Below are positions 28,486 through 37,495 of a stretch of DNA of 64,000 nucleotides, in pieces. The stretch is from Oscillospiraceae bacterium (GTDB lineage: Bacteria > Bacillota > Clostridia > Oscillospirales > Oscillospiraceae). A program made the translations under genes and the position numbers. The DNA is taken from positions 124,001 through 188,000 of the forward strand of contig JAETQF010000001.1 in NCBI GenBank assembly GCA_021770845.1, read 5' to 3'. A model generated the notes under the pieces. It was given only the letters and a program-made list of their open reading frames with translations. It was not told where the DNA came from and did not search any database. The first letter of the stretch is position 1. The number at the start of each line of letters is the position of its first letter.

Positions 28486-28514
28486 GGCGGGGCCCCTCGA
28501 GGGCCCCGCCCTTT
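28486..28514 (+). terminator. Terminator of rnpB
   Basis: GGCGGGGCCC and GGGCCCCGCC with a CTCGA loop, followed by TTTT. Confidence 0.9.
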
Positions 28515-28573
28515 TCTGTCCATTTTGTCCCTCCCCGGCCGGTTTTCCCGGGAGATTTCTTTTCTTTTATCCG

Positions 28574-28602
28574 TTGCGTTCTCCCGCTGGATCCTATATA
28601 AT
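28574..28602 (+). promoter_or_regulatory. Sigma-A promoter of the pyr operon
   Basis: TTGCGT and TATAAT, 17-bp spacer. The leader would be only about 28 nt, too short for a PyrR attenuator. Confidence 0.85.
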
Positions 28603-28636
28603 AATTCAAACCACTGACGACAGGAGGGACGGCTCT

Positions 28637-29911
28637 TTGCGGCTTTTGATCCAGGGCGGGCGGGTACTCGACCCCGCCCAGGGCGTGGACGAGCGCCTGG
28701 ATATTCTCATTGAGGACGGGAAAATCGCCCGGCTGGGCGAACATCTGAAGGCGGACGGCGCCCAGGTGGTGGACGCCCGCGGGCTGACCGCGGCCCCCGG
28801 GCTGGTGGATCTGCACGTCCACCTGCGGGAGCCGGGCTTCGAGGCCAAGGAGACGGTGGCCACCGGCTGCGCCGCCGCCGCCCGGGGGGGCGTGACCACG
28901 TTGGTGGCCATGCCCAACACCCGGCCCGCCACCGACTGTCCGGACATCGTCCGGCTGGTGCGGGACAGGGCCGCCCCCACCGGAATCAACGTCCTCCCCG
29001 CCGGAGCGGTGACGGTGGGACAGAAGGGCGAACAGCTCACCGACTTTGCCGCCCTGAAGGCGGCGGGCGTCCCCGCCCTCACCGACGACGGCGTGCCCAT
29101 CCAGAACCTGGCCCTGCTCCGGCAGGCCATGCTGGAGGCGAAGCGGCTGAACCTGCCCCTGCTGGATCACTGCGAGGACAGGGACATGGTGCAAAATTAC
29201 GCCGTCAACGAGGGGGCCGTCTCCCGGCAGCTGAACCTCCCCGGCCGCCCCGCCATCGCGGAGGAGCTGCAGATCATGCGGGACGTGATGCTGGCGGAGG
29301 AAACCGGGGCCCATGTCCACATCTGCCACATCTCCACCGCAAAGGGGGTGGACATCGTCCGGCAGGCCAAGGCCCGGGGGATTCACGTTACCTGCGAGAC
29401 CTGCCCCCAGTACTTCACCCTCACCCAGGAGGAGGTGCTGCGGCAGGGCGCCATGGCCCGGGTCAACCCGCCCCTGCGCACCCAGGCGGACGTGGAGGGC
29501 ATCCGGGCGGGGCTGGCGGACGGCACCATCGACGCCATCGTCACCGACCACGCCCCCCACACCGCGGAGGAAAAGGCCAGGCCCCTCCCCGACGCCCCCA
29601 GCGGCATGGTGGGGCTGGAGACCTCCCTGGCCCTGGCCCTCACCGGGCTGTACCACACCGGGCTGCTGCCCCTGAGCCGGGTCATCGCGCTGATGACCGC
29701 CGCCCCCGCCGCCCTGCTGGGGCTGGACAAGGGGACGCTGGCCCCAGGCCGGGACGCCGACCTGATCCTCTTTGATCCAGAGGAGGAGTGGGCCGTTGAC
29801 AAGACCAATTTTGCCTCAAAGGGCCGCAACACCCCCTTCCACGGCCGTACCGTGCGGGGAAAAGTCAAATATACCATTTCCCGGGGAACGATTATTTATA
29901 TGGAGGGCTGA
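28637..29911 (+). CDS. pyrC: Dihydroorotase
   Basis: 424 residues from a TTG at 28637, fixed by AGGAGGG with 7-nt spacing; the frame is open further up but without a start site. Type I amidohydrolase motifs: DLHVHLREPG (metal His pair), LDHCED, HICHIST and DHAPHT (catalytic Asp). It makes dihydroorotate from carbamoyl-aspartate. It is the first gene of pyrC-pyrF-pyrK-pyrD. pyrB, carAB and pyrE are not in the window. Confidence 0.95.
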   Translation: MRLLIQGGRVLDPAQGVDERLDILIEDGKIARLGEHLKADGAQVVDARGLTAAPGLVDLHVHLREPGFEAKETVATGCAAAARGGVTTLVAMPNTRPATDCPDIVRLVRDRAAPTGINVLPAGAVTVGQKGEQLTDFAALKAAGVPALTDDGVPIQNLALLRQAMLEAKRLNLPLLDHCEDRDMVQNYAVNEGAVSRQLNLPGRPAIAEELQIMRDVMLAEETGAHVHICHISTAKGVDIVRQAKARGIHVTCETCPQYFTLTQEEVLRQGAMARVNPPLRTQADVEGIRAGLADGTIDAIVTDHAPHTAEEKARPLPDAPSGMVGLETSLALALTGLYHTGLLPLSRVIALMTAAPAALLGLDKGTLAPGRDADLILFDPEEEWAVDKTNFASKGRNTPFHGRTVRGKVKYTISRGTIIYMEG

Positions 29912-29914
29912 ACC

Positions 29915-30838
29915 ATGTCATTCGACGTATTGCAGGACAAGATCAAGGCCAAAAAGAACCCCACCGTGGCCGGGCTGGACGCCCGGGTGGAGTACGTGCC
30001 GCCCCACATCCTTAAAAAGTACACCGATCAGCACGGCGAAACCCTGAAGGCCGCCGCCCAGGCGGTGCTGGAGTTCGACAAGGGCCTCATTGACGCGCTG
30101 GCGGACGTGGTGCCCGCCGTCAAGCCCCAGTCCGCCTACTTTGAGATGCTGGGCTGGCAGGGGATGCGGGCGCTGGAGGAGGTCATCGCCTACGCCAAGG
30201 AAAAGGGCCTGTTTGTCATCGCCGACGTGAAGCGGGGGGACATCGGCACCACCGCCGCCGCCTACAGCGAGGCGTGGCTGGGCTTCACCCAGGTGGGCGG
30301 GACGGCCTGCCCGGTATTCGACGCCGACTGCGTCACCCTCAACGGCTACATGGGCTCGGACGCCATCAAGCCCTTTTTGAAAGACTGCACCGGGCGGGAC
30401 AAGTGTGCCTTCGTGCTGGCCAAGACCTCCAACCCCTCCTCCATGGAGCTCCAGGACATTGTGGCCGGGGATCGACTGGTGTACACTGTCATGGGCGACC
30501 TGATCCAGCGTTGGGGCCAGGGCACCGAGGGCAAATATCACTATCAGGCCCTGGGGGCGGTGGTGGGGGCCACCCACCCCTCCGTCCTCAAGGAGCTGCG
30601 CTACCGGCTGGACAAGACCTTCTTCCTGGTGCCCGGCTATGGGGCCCAGGGGGGCACCGCCGCCGACGTACGCTACGCCTTTGACGAGCTGGGCCGGGGG
30701 GCCATCGTCAACGCCTCCCGCTCCATTCTGTGCGCATGGCAAAAGACCGGGAAGGACGGCGCGGACTACCAGGAGGCCGCCCGGGCCGCCGCGGAGCAGA
30801 TGCGGGACGAGATCAAGCAGTACGTTACCATTCTGTGA
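29915..30838 (+). CDS. pyrF: Orotidine 5'-phosphate decarboxylase
   Basis: 307 residues, the longer group of OMP decarboxylases. The active-site array is IADVKRGDIGTTAAAYSEAW (Lys-Asp catalytic set). The phosphate-binding end is LVPGYGAQGG. Starts 3 bp after pyrC with GGAGGG. It converts OMP to UMP, the last step of the pathway. Confidence 0.95.
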   Translation: MSFDVLQDKIKAKKNPTVAGLDARVEYVPPHILKKYTDQHGETLKAAAQAVLEFDKGLIDALADVVPAVKPQSAYFEMLGWQGMRALEEVIAYAKEKGLFVIADVKRGDIGTTAAAYSEAWLGFTQVGGTACPVFDADCVTLNGYMGSDAIKPFLKDCTGRDKCAFVLAKTSNPSSMELQDIVAGDRLVYTVMGDLIQRWGQGTEGKYHYQALGAVVGATHPSVLKELRYRLDKTFFLVPGYGAQGGTAADVRYAFDELGRGAIVNASRSILCAWQKTGKDGADYQEAARAAAEQMRDEIKQYVTIL

Positions 30839-30850
30839 GGAGGGCCGAAA

Positions 30851-31636
30851 ATGCCAATTCAACAGATCTGCACCGTGGCCTCCATGACCCAGCTGGACGC
30901 CGCCACCTGGTGGATGGTGCTGGAGGCCGGGAAGCTGGTGGAACAGCACGGCCTCACCGGCGGGCAGTTTATCCACATCAAGTGCGGGGACGATCAGCTC
31001 CTCCGCCGCCCCATCTCAGTGGCCATTGCCGGCTGGGATGAGCCGGAGGATCTCGCCACCCTGATCTTTGAAGTACGGGGCGAGGGCACCCGCTGGCTGT
31101 CCCAGCGCAAAGAGGGGGACAAGCTGGACGTGCTGGGCCCCCTGGGCAACGGCTTCGACGTGTCCCGGGAGGGACATTACCTGCTGGTGGGCGGCGGCAT
31201 CGGCGTACCGCCCCTGATGGAGTACGGCGAGTCGCTGAGCTGGCCCCGAACGGCGGTGCTGGGCTTCCGCACCAAGGACAAAGCGTTCCCCGCCGTGGTC
31301 AGCCGTTTTGAGGAGCACTGCGAGAAAACTTATCTCTGCACCGACGACGGCACCCTGGGCCGCCACGGCTTTGTGGACGGCCAGGTGCGGGAGACCCTTG
31401 CACAGGACAAATCCTTTACACAGGTTCTCGCCTGCGGCCCAAAGCCCATGCTGAAAAGCGTGGCGGCGGTGGCGGCGGAGTTTGGCGTCCCCTGCCAGGT
31501 GTCCATGGAGGAGCGGATGGCCTGCGGCGTGGGGGCCTGCCTGGGCTGCGCCATCCGGATGAAGGACGGGAGCATGAAGCACGTGTGCAAGGACGGCCCG
31601 GTATTCAACGCCGAGGAGGTGGACTGGGATGCGTGA
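30851..31636 (+). CDS. pyrK: Dihydroorotate dehydrogenase electron-transfer subunit
   Basis: 261 residues. Ferredoxin-reductase-like FAD domain (RRPISVAIAGW), NAD-binding GGGIGVPPL, and a C-terminal 2Fe-2S site in CGVGACLGCAIRMKDG plus a later Cys (HVCKDG). It passes electrons from PyrD to NAD. It overlaps pyrD by 8 bp, as expected for subunits of one complex. Confidence 0.95.
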   Translation: MPIQQICTVASMTQLDAATWWMVLEAGKLVEQHGLTGGQFIHIKCGDDQLLRRPISVAIAGWDEPEDLATLIFEVRGEGTRWLSQRKEGDKLDVLGPLGNGFDVSREGHYLLVGGGIGVPPLMEYGESLSWPRTAVLGFRTKDKAFPAVVSRFEEHCEKTYLCTDDGTLGRHGFVDGQVRETLAQDKSFTQVLACGPKPMLKSVAAVAAEFGVPCQVSMEERMACGVGACLGCAIRMKDGSMKHVCKDGPVFNAEEVDWDA

Positions 31637-32552
31637 GAAATGCCTGGATCTGTCCGTGGAGCTGGCGGGGGTGCGGCTGAAAAACCCGGTAGTGGTGGCC
31701 TCCGGCACCTTCGGCTTTGGCCGGGAGTACGGCCAGTTTTTTGACCTGTCCGAGCTGGGCGGCATCTGCTGTAAGGGTCTTACCCTTCACCCCAGGGAGG
31801 GCAATCCCCCGCCCCGGATCGCCGAGACCCCGCTGGGGATGCTCAACTCGGTGGGGCTGCAAAATCCCGGCGTAGACGCCTTCATCCGGGACGAGCTGCC
31901 CTTCCTGCGGCAGCATGACGTGGCGGTCATCGCCAACATCTCGGGAAATACGCCGGAGGAGTACGGCGTCATGTGTGAAAAGCTGTCCGAGGCCGGGGTA
32001 GACATGATTGAGGCCAACATCTCCTGCCCCAATGTAAAGGCCGGAGGCCTGGCCTACGGCACCCGTCCCGAGCTGGCGGCGGAGGTCACCCGGGAGGCCA
32101 AACAGCACGCCGCCGTCCCGGTGATGGTGAAGCTCTCCCCCAACGTCACCGACATCACGGAGATCGCCCGAGCCGCGGCGGACGGGGGCGCGGACGCCCT
32201 GTCCCTCATCAACACCCTGCGGGGGATGCGCATTGACGTGAACACCCGGCGGCCCATCCTCAAAATGAACACCGGCGGGCTGTCCGGCCCCGCCGTCCTC
32301 CCTGTAGCCGTCCGCATGGTGTGGGAGGTGGCAAATGCCGTCAAGCTGCCCCTCCTGGGGATGGGCGGCGTATCCACCGGGGAGGACGCGGCCCAGCTCC
32401 TGCTGGCGGGGGCCTCCGCCGTGGCGGTGGGCACCGCCCTGTTCGCCGACCCCTGCGCCCCTCTGAAGGTGCGGGACGGGCTGGCGGAGATTGCGGCCCG
32501 GCAGGGCCTGTCCGCGGTACGGGAGCTCACCGGAGGCATACGGCCCTGGTGA
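31629..32552 (+). CDS. pyrD: Dihydroorotate dehydrogenase, class 1B catalytic subunit
   Basis: 307 residues, FMN barrel. The substrate loop has the catalytic Cys in ISCPNVKAGG, as in class 1B enzymes that need PyrK. NPVVVASGTFG near the N-terminus and LLGMGGVSTGEDAAQLL, the FMN-phosphate region, are typical. It makes orotate in the cytoplasm. Last classical gene of the operon. Confidence 0.95.
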   Translation: MREKCLDLSVELAGVRLKNPVVVASGTFGFGREYGQFFDLSELGGICCKGLTLHPREGNPPPRIAETPLGMLNSVGLQNPGVDAFIRDELPFLRQHDVAVIANISGNTPEEYGVMCEKLSEAGVDMIEANISCPNVKAGGLAYGTRPELAAEVTREAKQHAAVPVMVKLSPNVTDITEIARAAADGGADALSLINTLRGMRIDVNTRRPILKMNTGGLSGPAVLPVAVRMVWEVANAVKLPLLGMGGVSTGEDAAQLLLAGASAVAVGTALFADPCAPLKVRDGLAEIAARQGLSAVRELTGGIRPW

Positions 32553-32572
32553 AGCACAGGAAGGAGACTACC

Positions 32573-33667
32573 ATGACCACCATTTATCTCATTCGCCACG
32601 GCCAGGCGGAGGGCAACCTCTACCGCCGCTGTCACAGCTGGCGCAACGGGCTGCTCACCGGCAAGGGCCGGGAACAGGTGAAGGCGCTGGAGCAGCGGTT
32701 CCAGAACGTCCACTTCGACGCGGTGTATTCCAGCGACCTCTACCGGGCCATGTCCACCGCCGGGGCCATCTACCGCTCCCATGGGCTTCCCCTGCGGGTG
32801 GATCCCGGTCTGCGGGAGATCGGCGCGGGCATCTGGGAGGATGTGCCCTGGGGTCAGCTGCTCCACGATCACCGGGAGAGCCTGGCGGCATTCCTGGCCT
32901 GCGACCCCGGCTGGCAGGTGGAGGGCAGCGAGACCTTCCCCCAGGTGCGCCAGCGTATGACCGCCTCCCTGGCCCGCATCGCCGCCGCCCATCCGGAACA
33001 GACGGTGGCGGTGACCTCCCACGGCTGCGCCATCCGGGCGGCGCTGTCCGCCTTCCTGGGCATGGACGCCGCCGGCATGAGCCAGATCCCGTTGTCCAAT
33101 AACACCGGCGTGGCCAAGCTGATCTCGGAACACGGCAGCTTCCAGGTAGAGTATTATAATGATGACAGCCACCTCGGCTCCTCTGAGCGGTGGCGGTATC
33201 CCACCGCCCAGTCCAACGCCGCCTCCGGCATCCCCGGCATGGAACGCAACGCCCTGCGTCACCGCTCCCTGATCCTGCCCCAGGAGGAGGAGTTTTATCT
33301 GAGCGCCTGCAATGAAGCCGGCGTTGAGCCATACAATTTCCTGCTGAGCGAACCGGACAACCTGCTGTTGTCTCTGCTGGGAGATCAGCCTGCGGGAGTG
33401 CTCCAGATGGATCGAACCAGGGAAGCGGAGCAGGGCGTGGGCTGGATCACGCTGTTGTGGATGGCCCCGGAATTTCAGGGAAAAGGCCTTGGAATCCAGC
33501 TGCTGGGCCACGCGATCTGTACGTATCGGGCCCTGGGGCGGCAGAGCCTGCGGCTGACCTGCCCTCCGGGGCATCAGCGGTTCCGCCAGTTTTGCCTCAC
33601 CCACGGCTTCACCGAGGCGGACGGCCAGCCCGACGTGCTGGAAACCTACATCGGGCTGGAGCTGTAA
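32573..33667 (+). CDS. Histidine phosphatase-GNAT acetyltransferase fusion
   Basis: 364 residues from ATG 32573. Residues about 1-200 form a phosphoglycerate-mutase-like phosphatase, with catalytic LIRHGQAEGN, an Arg in YSSDLYRAMSTA, Glu in REIGAGIWED and His in VTSHGCAIR. Residues about 215-364 form a GNAT domain, with the acetyl-CoA-binding FQGKGLGIQLLGHA. It lies 20 bp after pyrD and ends at a terminator. Its substrate is unknown; a role in pyrimidine metabolism is only suggested by position. The fusion also exists in other Clostridia as far as I recall. Confidence 0.85.
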   Translation: MTTIYLIRHGQAEGNLYRRCHSWRNGLLTGKGREQVKALEQRFQNVHFDAVYSSDLYRAMSTAGAIYRSHGLPLRVDPGLREIGAGIWEDVPWGQLLHDHRESLAAFLACDPGWQVEGSETFPQVRQRMTASLARIAAAHPEQTVAVTSHGCAIRAALSAFLGMDAAGMSQIPLSNNTGVAKLISEHGSFQVEYYNDDSHLGSSERWRYPTAQSNAASGIPGMERNALRHRSLILPQEEEFYLSACNEAGVEPYNFLLSEPDNLLLSLLGDQPAGVLQMDRTREAEQGVGWITLLWMAPEFQGKGLGIQLLGHAICTYRALGRQSLRLTCPPGHQRFRQFCLTHGFTEADGQPDVLETYIGLEL

Positions 33668-33716
33668 GCCGGGAGAGCGTTTCTCCGAATCCGCACGGCA
33701 CCCATACATAAAAGAA

Positions 33717-33753
33717 GGGCGGACGGGATTACCCGACCGCCCTCATCCTTTTT
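33717..33753 (+). terminator. Terminator of the pyr operon
   Basis: GGGCGGACGGG pairs with CCCGACCGCCC around ATTA, with a TTTTT tract shortly after. Confidence 0.85.
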
Positions 33754-33762
33754 GCAATAAAA

Positions 33763-33799
33763 AAACTTCTGCTGATTTCCAACAAATCAGCAGAAGTTT
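33763..33799 (-). terminator. Terminator of the tRNA-Arg gene
   Basis: A 16-bp perfect stem (33763-33778 with 33784-33799) right after the CCA end, followed on the minus strand by T residues. Confidence 0.85.
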
Positions 33800-33800
33800 C

Positions 33801-33877
33801 TGGTACGCCCGAAGGGACTCGAACCCCCAACATTCAGAACCGGAATCTGACGCTCTATCCAATTGAACTACGGGCGC
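33801..33877 (-). tRNA. tRNA-Arg, anticodon CCG
   Basis: 77 nt including an encoded CCA end. Acceptor GCGCCCG pairs with CGGGCGT; anticodon stem TCAGA/TCTGA encloses TTCCGGT, giving anticodon CCG (reads CGG). The T-arm GGGGG-TTCGAGT-CCCTT has a G-T pair or two. CGG is a frequent codon in this GC-rich genome. Confidence 0.95.
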
Positions 33878-34012
33878 ATCTCATCGTGCTTACGTAGTAT
33901 ACCAGAAAATTTTCCATTTGTAAAGTAAAATTTTGCAGAAATTTTATTGTTTTTCAAAAAAGCTTCCCAAGTGTTTCCATCCCCGGCCTCTGTTTTTTGT
34001 TGAAATTTCGTA

Positions 34013-34041
34013 TTGCGGTTTAACCTTCGGGATGCTATAGT
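34013..34041 (+). promoter_or_regulatory. Sigma-A promoter of the antiporter gene
   Basis: TTGCGG and TATAGT, 17-bp spacer, about 40 nt before the start codon. Confidence 0.7.
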
Positions 34042-34081
34042 ACACTTCGCTCATTTTATGTCAAACTTGCGAGGTGCCATT

Positions 34082-35371
34082 ATGCAAATCCTGCTCCAGC
34101 TCTCCCTCTCTCTGGTGGGCGGTCTGCTCATGTCCCGGCTGGCCAAAAAGCTCAACCTGCCGGCCGTCACCGCTTACCTGATCACCGGCCTGCTGCTGGG
34201 CCCCTACTGCATCGGCGCGCTGGATCTGTTCCAGCTGGGCTTTAACTCCGCTGAGGAGGTGGCCTCCCTGGACATCGTATCCCAGGTAGCTCTGGGCTTC
34301 ATCGCCTTTACCATCGGGAACGAATTTCGGCTGGAACAGCTCAAGAGCATGGGCAAGCAAGCCATCACCGTGGGCATTCTCCAGGCGGTGGTCACCACCG
34401 CCCTGGTGGACGCCGCCCTCATTGCTCTGCATTTTATCAACCCCGCGCTGATCTCCATCTCCTCTGCCATCACTTTGGGCGCTATCGCCGCCGCCACCGC
34501 TCCCGCCGCCACCCTGATGGTGGTGCGGCAGTACAAGGCGGACGGCCCCCTCACCCGGCTCCTTCTGCTGGTGGTGGCCATTGACGACGCGGTGGGCCTG
34601 GTGCTGTTCTCCGCCTCCTTCGGGGTGGCCTCCGCCCTGGAGAGCGGCGCCATCAGCATCCTCACCGTGCTGGTGGAGCCGGTGATCGAGATCGTTCTGT
34701 CCCTGGCTCTGGGCGCTCTGGCGGGCTGGGTGCTGTTCTGGGTGGAGAAGTTCTTCCACTCCCGCAGCAAGCGTCTGTCCATCTCCATCGGTTTTGTGCT
34801 GCTCACCGTGGGGCTGTCCATGGTGGAGTTTGAGGCAGGCGGCGTCCACTGCGGCTTCAGCCTGCTGCTGGTGTGCATGATGACGGGCACCATCTTCTGC
34901 AACATCTGCGACTTCTCCGAGGAGCTGATGGGCCGGGTAGACGGCTGGACGGCCCCCCTGTTCGTCCTGTTCTTCGTGCTGTCCGGCGCGGAGCTGAACC
35001 TGAGCATCTTGGCCAATCCGGCGGTGCTGCTCATCGGCGTGGTGTACATCGCGTTCCGCTCCCTGGGCAAGTATGCGGGGGCCTACGGCAGCTGCGCCCT
35101 CACCCACTGCAGCGACAGCATCAAAAAACACCTGGGCATCACCCTGCTGCCCCAGGCGGGGGTGGCGCTGGGCATGGCCCTCACCGCCCAGCAGCTGTCC
35201 GACGGCGCCATGGTGCGCAGCGTGGTGCTGTTTTCCGTGCTGGTGTACGAGCTGGTGGGCCCGGCGCTGACCAAGCGCTCCCTCATCGCCGCGGGCGAGA
35301 TTCGGACGGAGGGCAAGACCACCGCCCGGAAAAAGAACGAACCCCGCAAACCCGTCAACCTCAACGGATAG
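34082..35371 (+). CDS. Cation/proton antiporter, CPA2 (KefB-like) family
   Basis: 429 residues from ATG 34082 with GAGGTG upstream; the frame is open further up. About 12 membrane helices. LPAVTAYLITGLLLGPYCIG is the usual first-helix pattern, and the core contains TAPAATLMVVRQYKADGPLTRLLLLVVAIDDAVGLVLF with the conserved Asp pair. No RCK/TrkA domain follows, so ion and regulation are open. It exchanges Na+ or K+ for protons. Monocistronic, with promoter and terminator. Confidence 0.88.
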   Translation: MQILLQLSLSLVGGLLMSRLAKKLNLPAVTAYLITGLLLGPYCIGALDLFQLGFNSAEEVASLDIVSQVALGFIAFTIGNEFRLEQLKSMGKQAITVGILQAVVTTALVDAALIALHFINPALISISSAITLGAIAAATAPAATLMVVRQYKADGPLTRLLLLVVAIDDAVGLVLFSASFGVASALESGAISILTVLVEPVIEIVLSLALGALAGWVLFWVEKFFHSRSKRLSISIGFVLLTVGLSMVEFEAGGVHCGFSLLLVCMMTGTIFCNICDFSEELMGRVDGWTAPLFVLFFVLSGAELNLSILANPAVLLIGVVYIAFRSLGKYAGAYGSCALTHCSDSIKKHLGITLLPQAGVALGMALTAQQLSDGAMVRSVVLFSVLVYELVGPALTKRSLIAAGEIRTEGKTTARKKNEPRKPVNLNG

Positions 35372-35376
35372 CGAAA

Positions 35377-35409
35377 GCGGGCGGATCCGGCTGGATCCGC
35401 CCGCTTTTT
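35377..35409. terminator. Terminator after the antiporter gene
   Basis: GCGGGCGGATCC and GGATCCGCCCGC, loop GGCT, followed by TTTTT. Confidence 0.9.
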
Positions 35410-35421
35410 CTATGCGTTTGC

Positions 35422-36987
35422 TCAGGGCAGCAGCTCCACCACCGTCCCGTCCGGGGCCGGTTCTCGAAAGATGGTGCGCCACTGGACACTCTCAGGCGGC
35501 GCGAACCGCAGGGCGGAACAGGCCGAACGGAGCTGGGGCGGGTCGGAGTCCAGCCAGCCCGTGCCGCAGGCCACCAAGATGGACGTGGGCCCATCTGACC
35601 CGCCGATGATCCCGATGGAGCAGGCCGTGGAACCGTCCGCTCCCCCGATGGCGTCCAGCGGCTTGGGCCTGGGCCGATCCCCATGCTCCACGTCCTGAAC
35701 GGACAGCGCCTCTCGGGGCAGCTCCGGCTCCACGGTGTAGGTCATGGCGGTGCAGTGGGCGGGATAGTCCCAGCCCTCCGAATCCGGCAGATCGGACATA
35801 TCCACCTCCTGGGCCTCATACGCCACCACCCGCAAGGTGTGAATTTGACCGGTGACGGGGTTAGCCAGCTCCACCCTGTCCCCCGGGCCGGACACGGTGA
35901 ACCGGGGGCCGGGCACGGCAGCCGGCTCCCCCTCCAGGGACAGGGTAATGGTTTTCACCGCCGGTTTGGCCTTGGTGGCCCAGGGGAAGGAGTCCCTCCA
36001 GAACATCCAGGCCTTTTCAGGGTCAAGGCCGTAGTGTTCCATCAGCCAGAGGCATTCCCAGTCCTGCTGGTTATACGCCCCGCAGCAGTCCTCGGGGCGG
36101 AGGTACATGGGCGCCCAGCCGGAGCCGCAGCCGCTGCGGCCCCCCAGCGCCCTGCCGTTCACCGTCACCTTGGGCCTGTAATCCACGTTCATGGGGTTTT
36201 CCGCGTCCCGCCGCTCCTCGTCCTCCGGCGTGAGGGGCCTGTCCCCTTCCGTCCACGCCCACTTCTCCTGGAACGCCCACAGCTCCCCGGGGTCGATCTC
36301 CACGCACAAATCCAGCACCAGCCCCTTGCCGCAGACATACGCCGCCGGGATGTGCCACACCTTCCCGGCCCAGGAAAAGGTTTTGTTCACGGGGATCTCC
36401 TGTCCCGGCCTGTCATGGCCCCAGTGGCGGCCGAAGCCGCCCTCGTAGTATACCGCCCACTCCGGCTTCTCCGGTGGGGTATCCGGCTCCGGCTCCCCCA
36501 CCAGATCATAATACTCGTCGCTGAACTTCAGCGCCCCGTAGTCAAAGGAGGCCTGCACCTCCTTGATATACCCGTAGGGGTCGTCCATCGGCGTGAGGGA
36601 AAGGGCCTGGGCCAGAGCGTCCAGCACGGCCCGCTGCCCTTCAGTGGGCGGATAGGTCTCCAGGAAGGCGTCAAACTCCCCCCGATTCCACATCCACGCC
36701 TGCTCGATGGCGTCCACGCCACCGCAGGCCAGCACCAGACGCAGGAAGTCCTCAAAGCTCCGGGCCAGCGGGTGGACGTAGTGTCCTCGGGAATTCATGG
36801 GGCTGACGGAAAACACCATGTCCCCGAAGCCCTCCACAAAGCAGCAGTGGATGCCGTCCACCCCCGCCCAGCCGATGACCTTTGCCCCCAGAGGGTCGCA
36901 GAAGTAGCCGCCCTCGGTATCCCCCCGCTCCAGACCCAGCCGGGAAAGGTCGATGTCCAGCCCGCAGTATTTCTCGTACAGCGTCAT
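35422..36987 (-). CDS. Uncharacterised protein with an OadB-like GIIGGSDGPTS motif
   Basis: 521 residues from ATG 36987, preceded by GAGGAGGGGCGGA. No signal peptide or membrane segment is visible; it is rich in Trp, Tyr and acidic residues (WECLWLMEHYGLDPEKAWMFW). Near the C-terminus SIGIIGGSDGPTSILV matches the signature of the membrane beta subunit of sodium-pumping decarboxylases, although the rest of the protein does not resemble that subunit. The upstream neighbour is a DUF4279 protein 13 bp away. I do not know its function; immunity-like roles are sometimes found for such gut Clostridial proteins, but nothing here proves it. Confidence 0.75.
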   Translation of the reverse strand: MTLYEKYCGLDIDLSRLGLERGDTEGGYFCDPLGAKVIGWAGVDGIHCCFVEGFGDMVFSVSPMNSRGHYVHPLARSFEDFLRLVLACGGVDAIEQAWMWNRGEFDAFLETYPPTEGQRAVLDALAQALSLTPMDDPYGYIKEVQASFDYGALKFSDEYYDLVGEPEPDTPPEKPEWAVYYEGGFGRHWGHDRPGQEIPVNKTFSWAGKVWHIPAAYVCGKGLVLDLCVEIDPGELWAFQEKWAWTEGDRPLTPEDEERRDAENPMNVDYRPKVTVNGRALGGRSGCGSGWAPMYLRPEDCCGAYNQQDWECLWLMEHYGLDPEKAWMFWRDSFPWATKAKPAVKTITLSLEGEPAAVPGPRFTVSGPGDRVELANPVTGQIHTLRVVAYEAQEVDMSDLPDSEGWDYPAHCTAMTYTVEPELPREALSVQDVEHGDRPRPKPLDAIGGADGSTACSIGIIGGSDGPTSILVACGTGWLDSDPPQLRSACSALRFAPPESVQWRTIFREPAPDGTVVELLP

Positions 36988-37000
36988 TCCGCCCCTCCTC

Positions 37001-37450
37001 TCAGCCGCGCGGCTCCACCGAGATCTCCGTCCCCGTGTAGTAGCAGAATTCGATGATCTCCCGGTTGAACCACAGGATCGGCGGTTTCTCCCGGCCGATG
37101 CGGGGGACAAGCTGGATGGTGAACCTCACATCCACCTCCCGCCGGATCTGATTCAGCACCGGGATCCTGTCCCACAGCGTCCGCACGATCTGCAGGCACT
37201 GTTCCTCCCCGTCCAGGGCGGGCTCCTCCTGCCAGCACCCGCACCAGCCGGAAAAGGGATACGTCCCGCCGCCCTTCCTGCGGGGCATCCCCATTTTCAT
37301 GGTACGGAAGGGCTGAAGCTCCAGCCTCCGGGTCACCTCGTCCGGATCGAACTCGCTGTTGGCATTGGCCACAAAGCCCATCTTGTCCTGAAACTCTCCG
37401 CCGCTGACTATGGAAAAATAGGAGTTGCAGCTCGTCTGTCCTTCCATCAT
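37001..37450 (-). CDS. DUF4279-like protein
   Basis: 149 residues from ATG 37450, with GGAGGGAAATTG upstream. The pattern FDPDEVTRRLELQPFRTMKMG near residue 35 is DUF4279-like, a family of small proteins often seen near polymorphic-toxin immunity genes. It shares a unit with the next gene. The function is unknown. Confidence 0.75.
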   Translation of the reverse strand: MMEGQTSCNSYFSIVSGGEFQDKMGFVANANSEFDPDEVTRRLELQPFRTMKMGMPRRKGGGTYPFSGWCGCWQEEPALDGEEQCLQIVRTLWDRIPVLNQIRREVDVRFTIQLVPRIGREKPPILWFNREIIEFCYYTGTEISVEPRG

Positions 37451-37495
37451 CAATTTCCCTCCGTACACTCCCCCACCCACCAGTGGGGAGAAGCA

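Noticed and set aside
28436-28636. N-terminal extension of pyrC overlapping rnpB
   Set aside because: The open frame has no start site, and the TTG at 28637 has an ideal ribosome-binding site and family-correct length.
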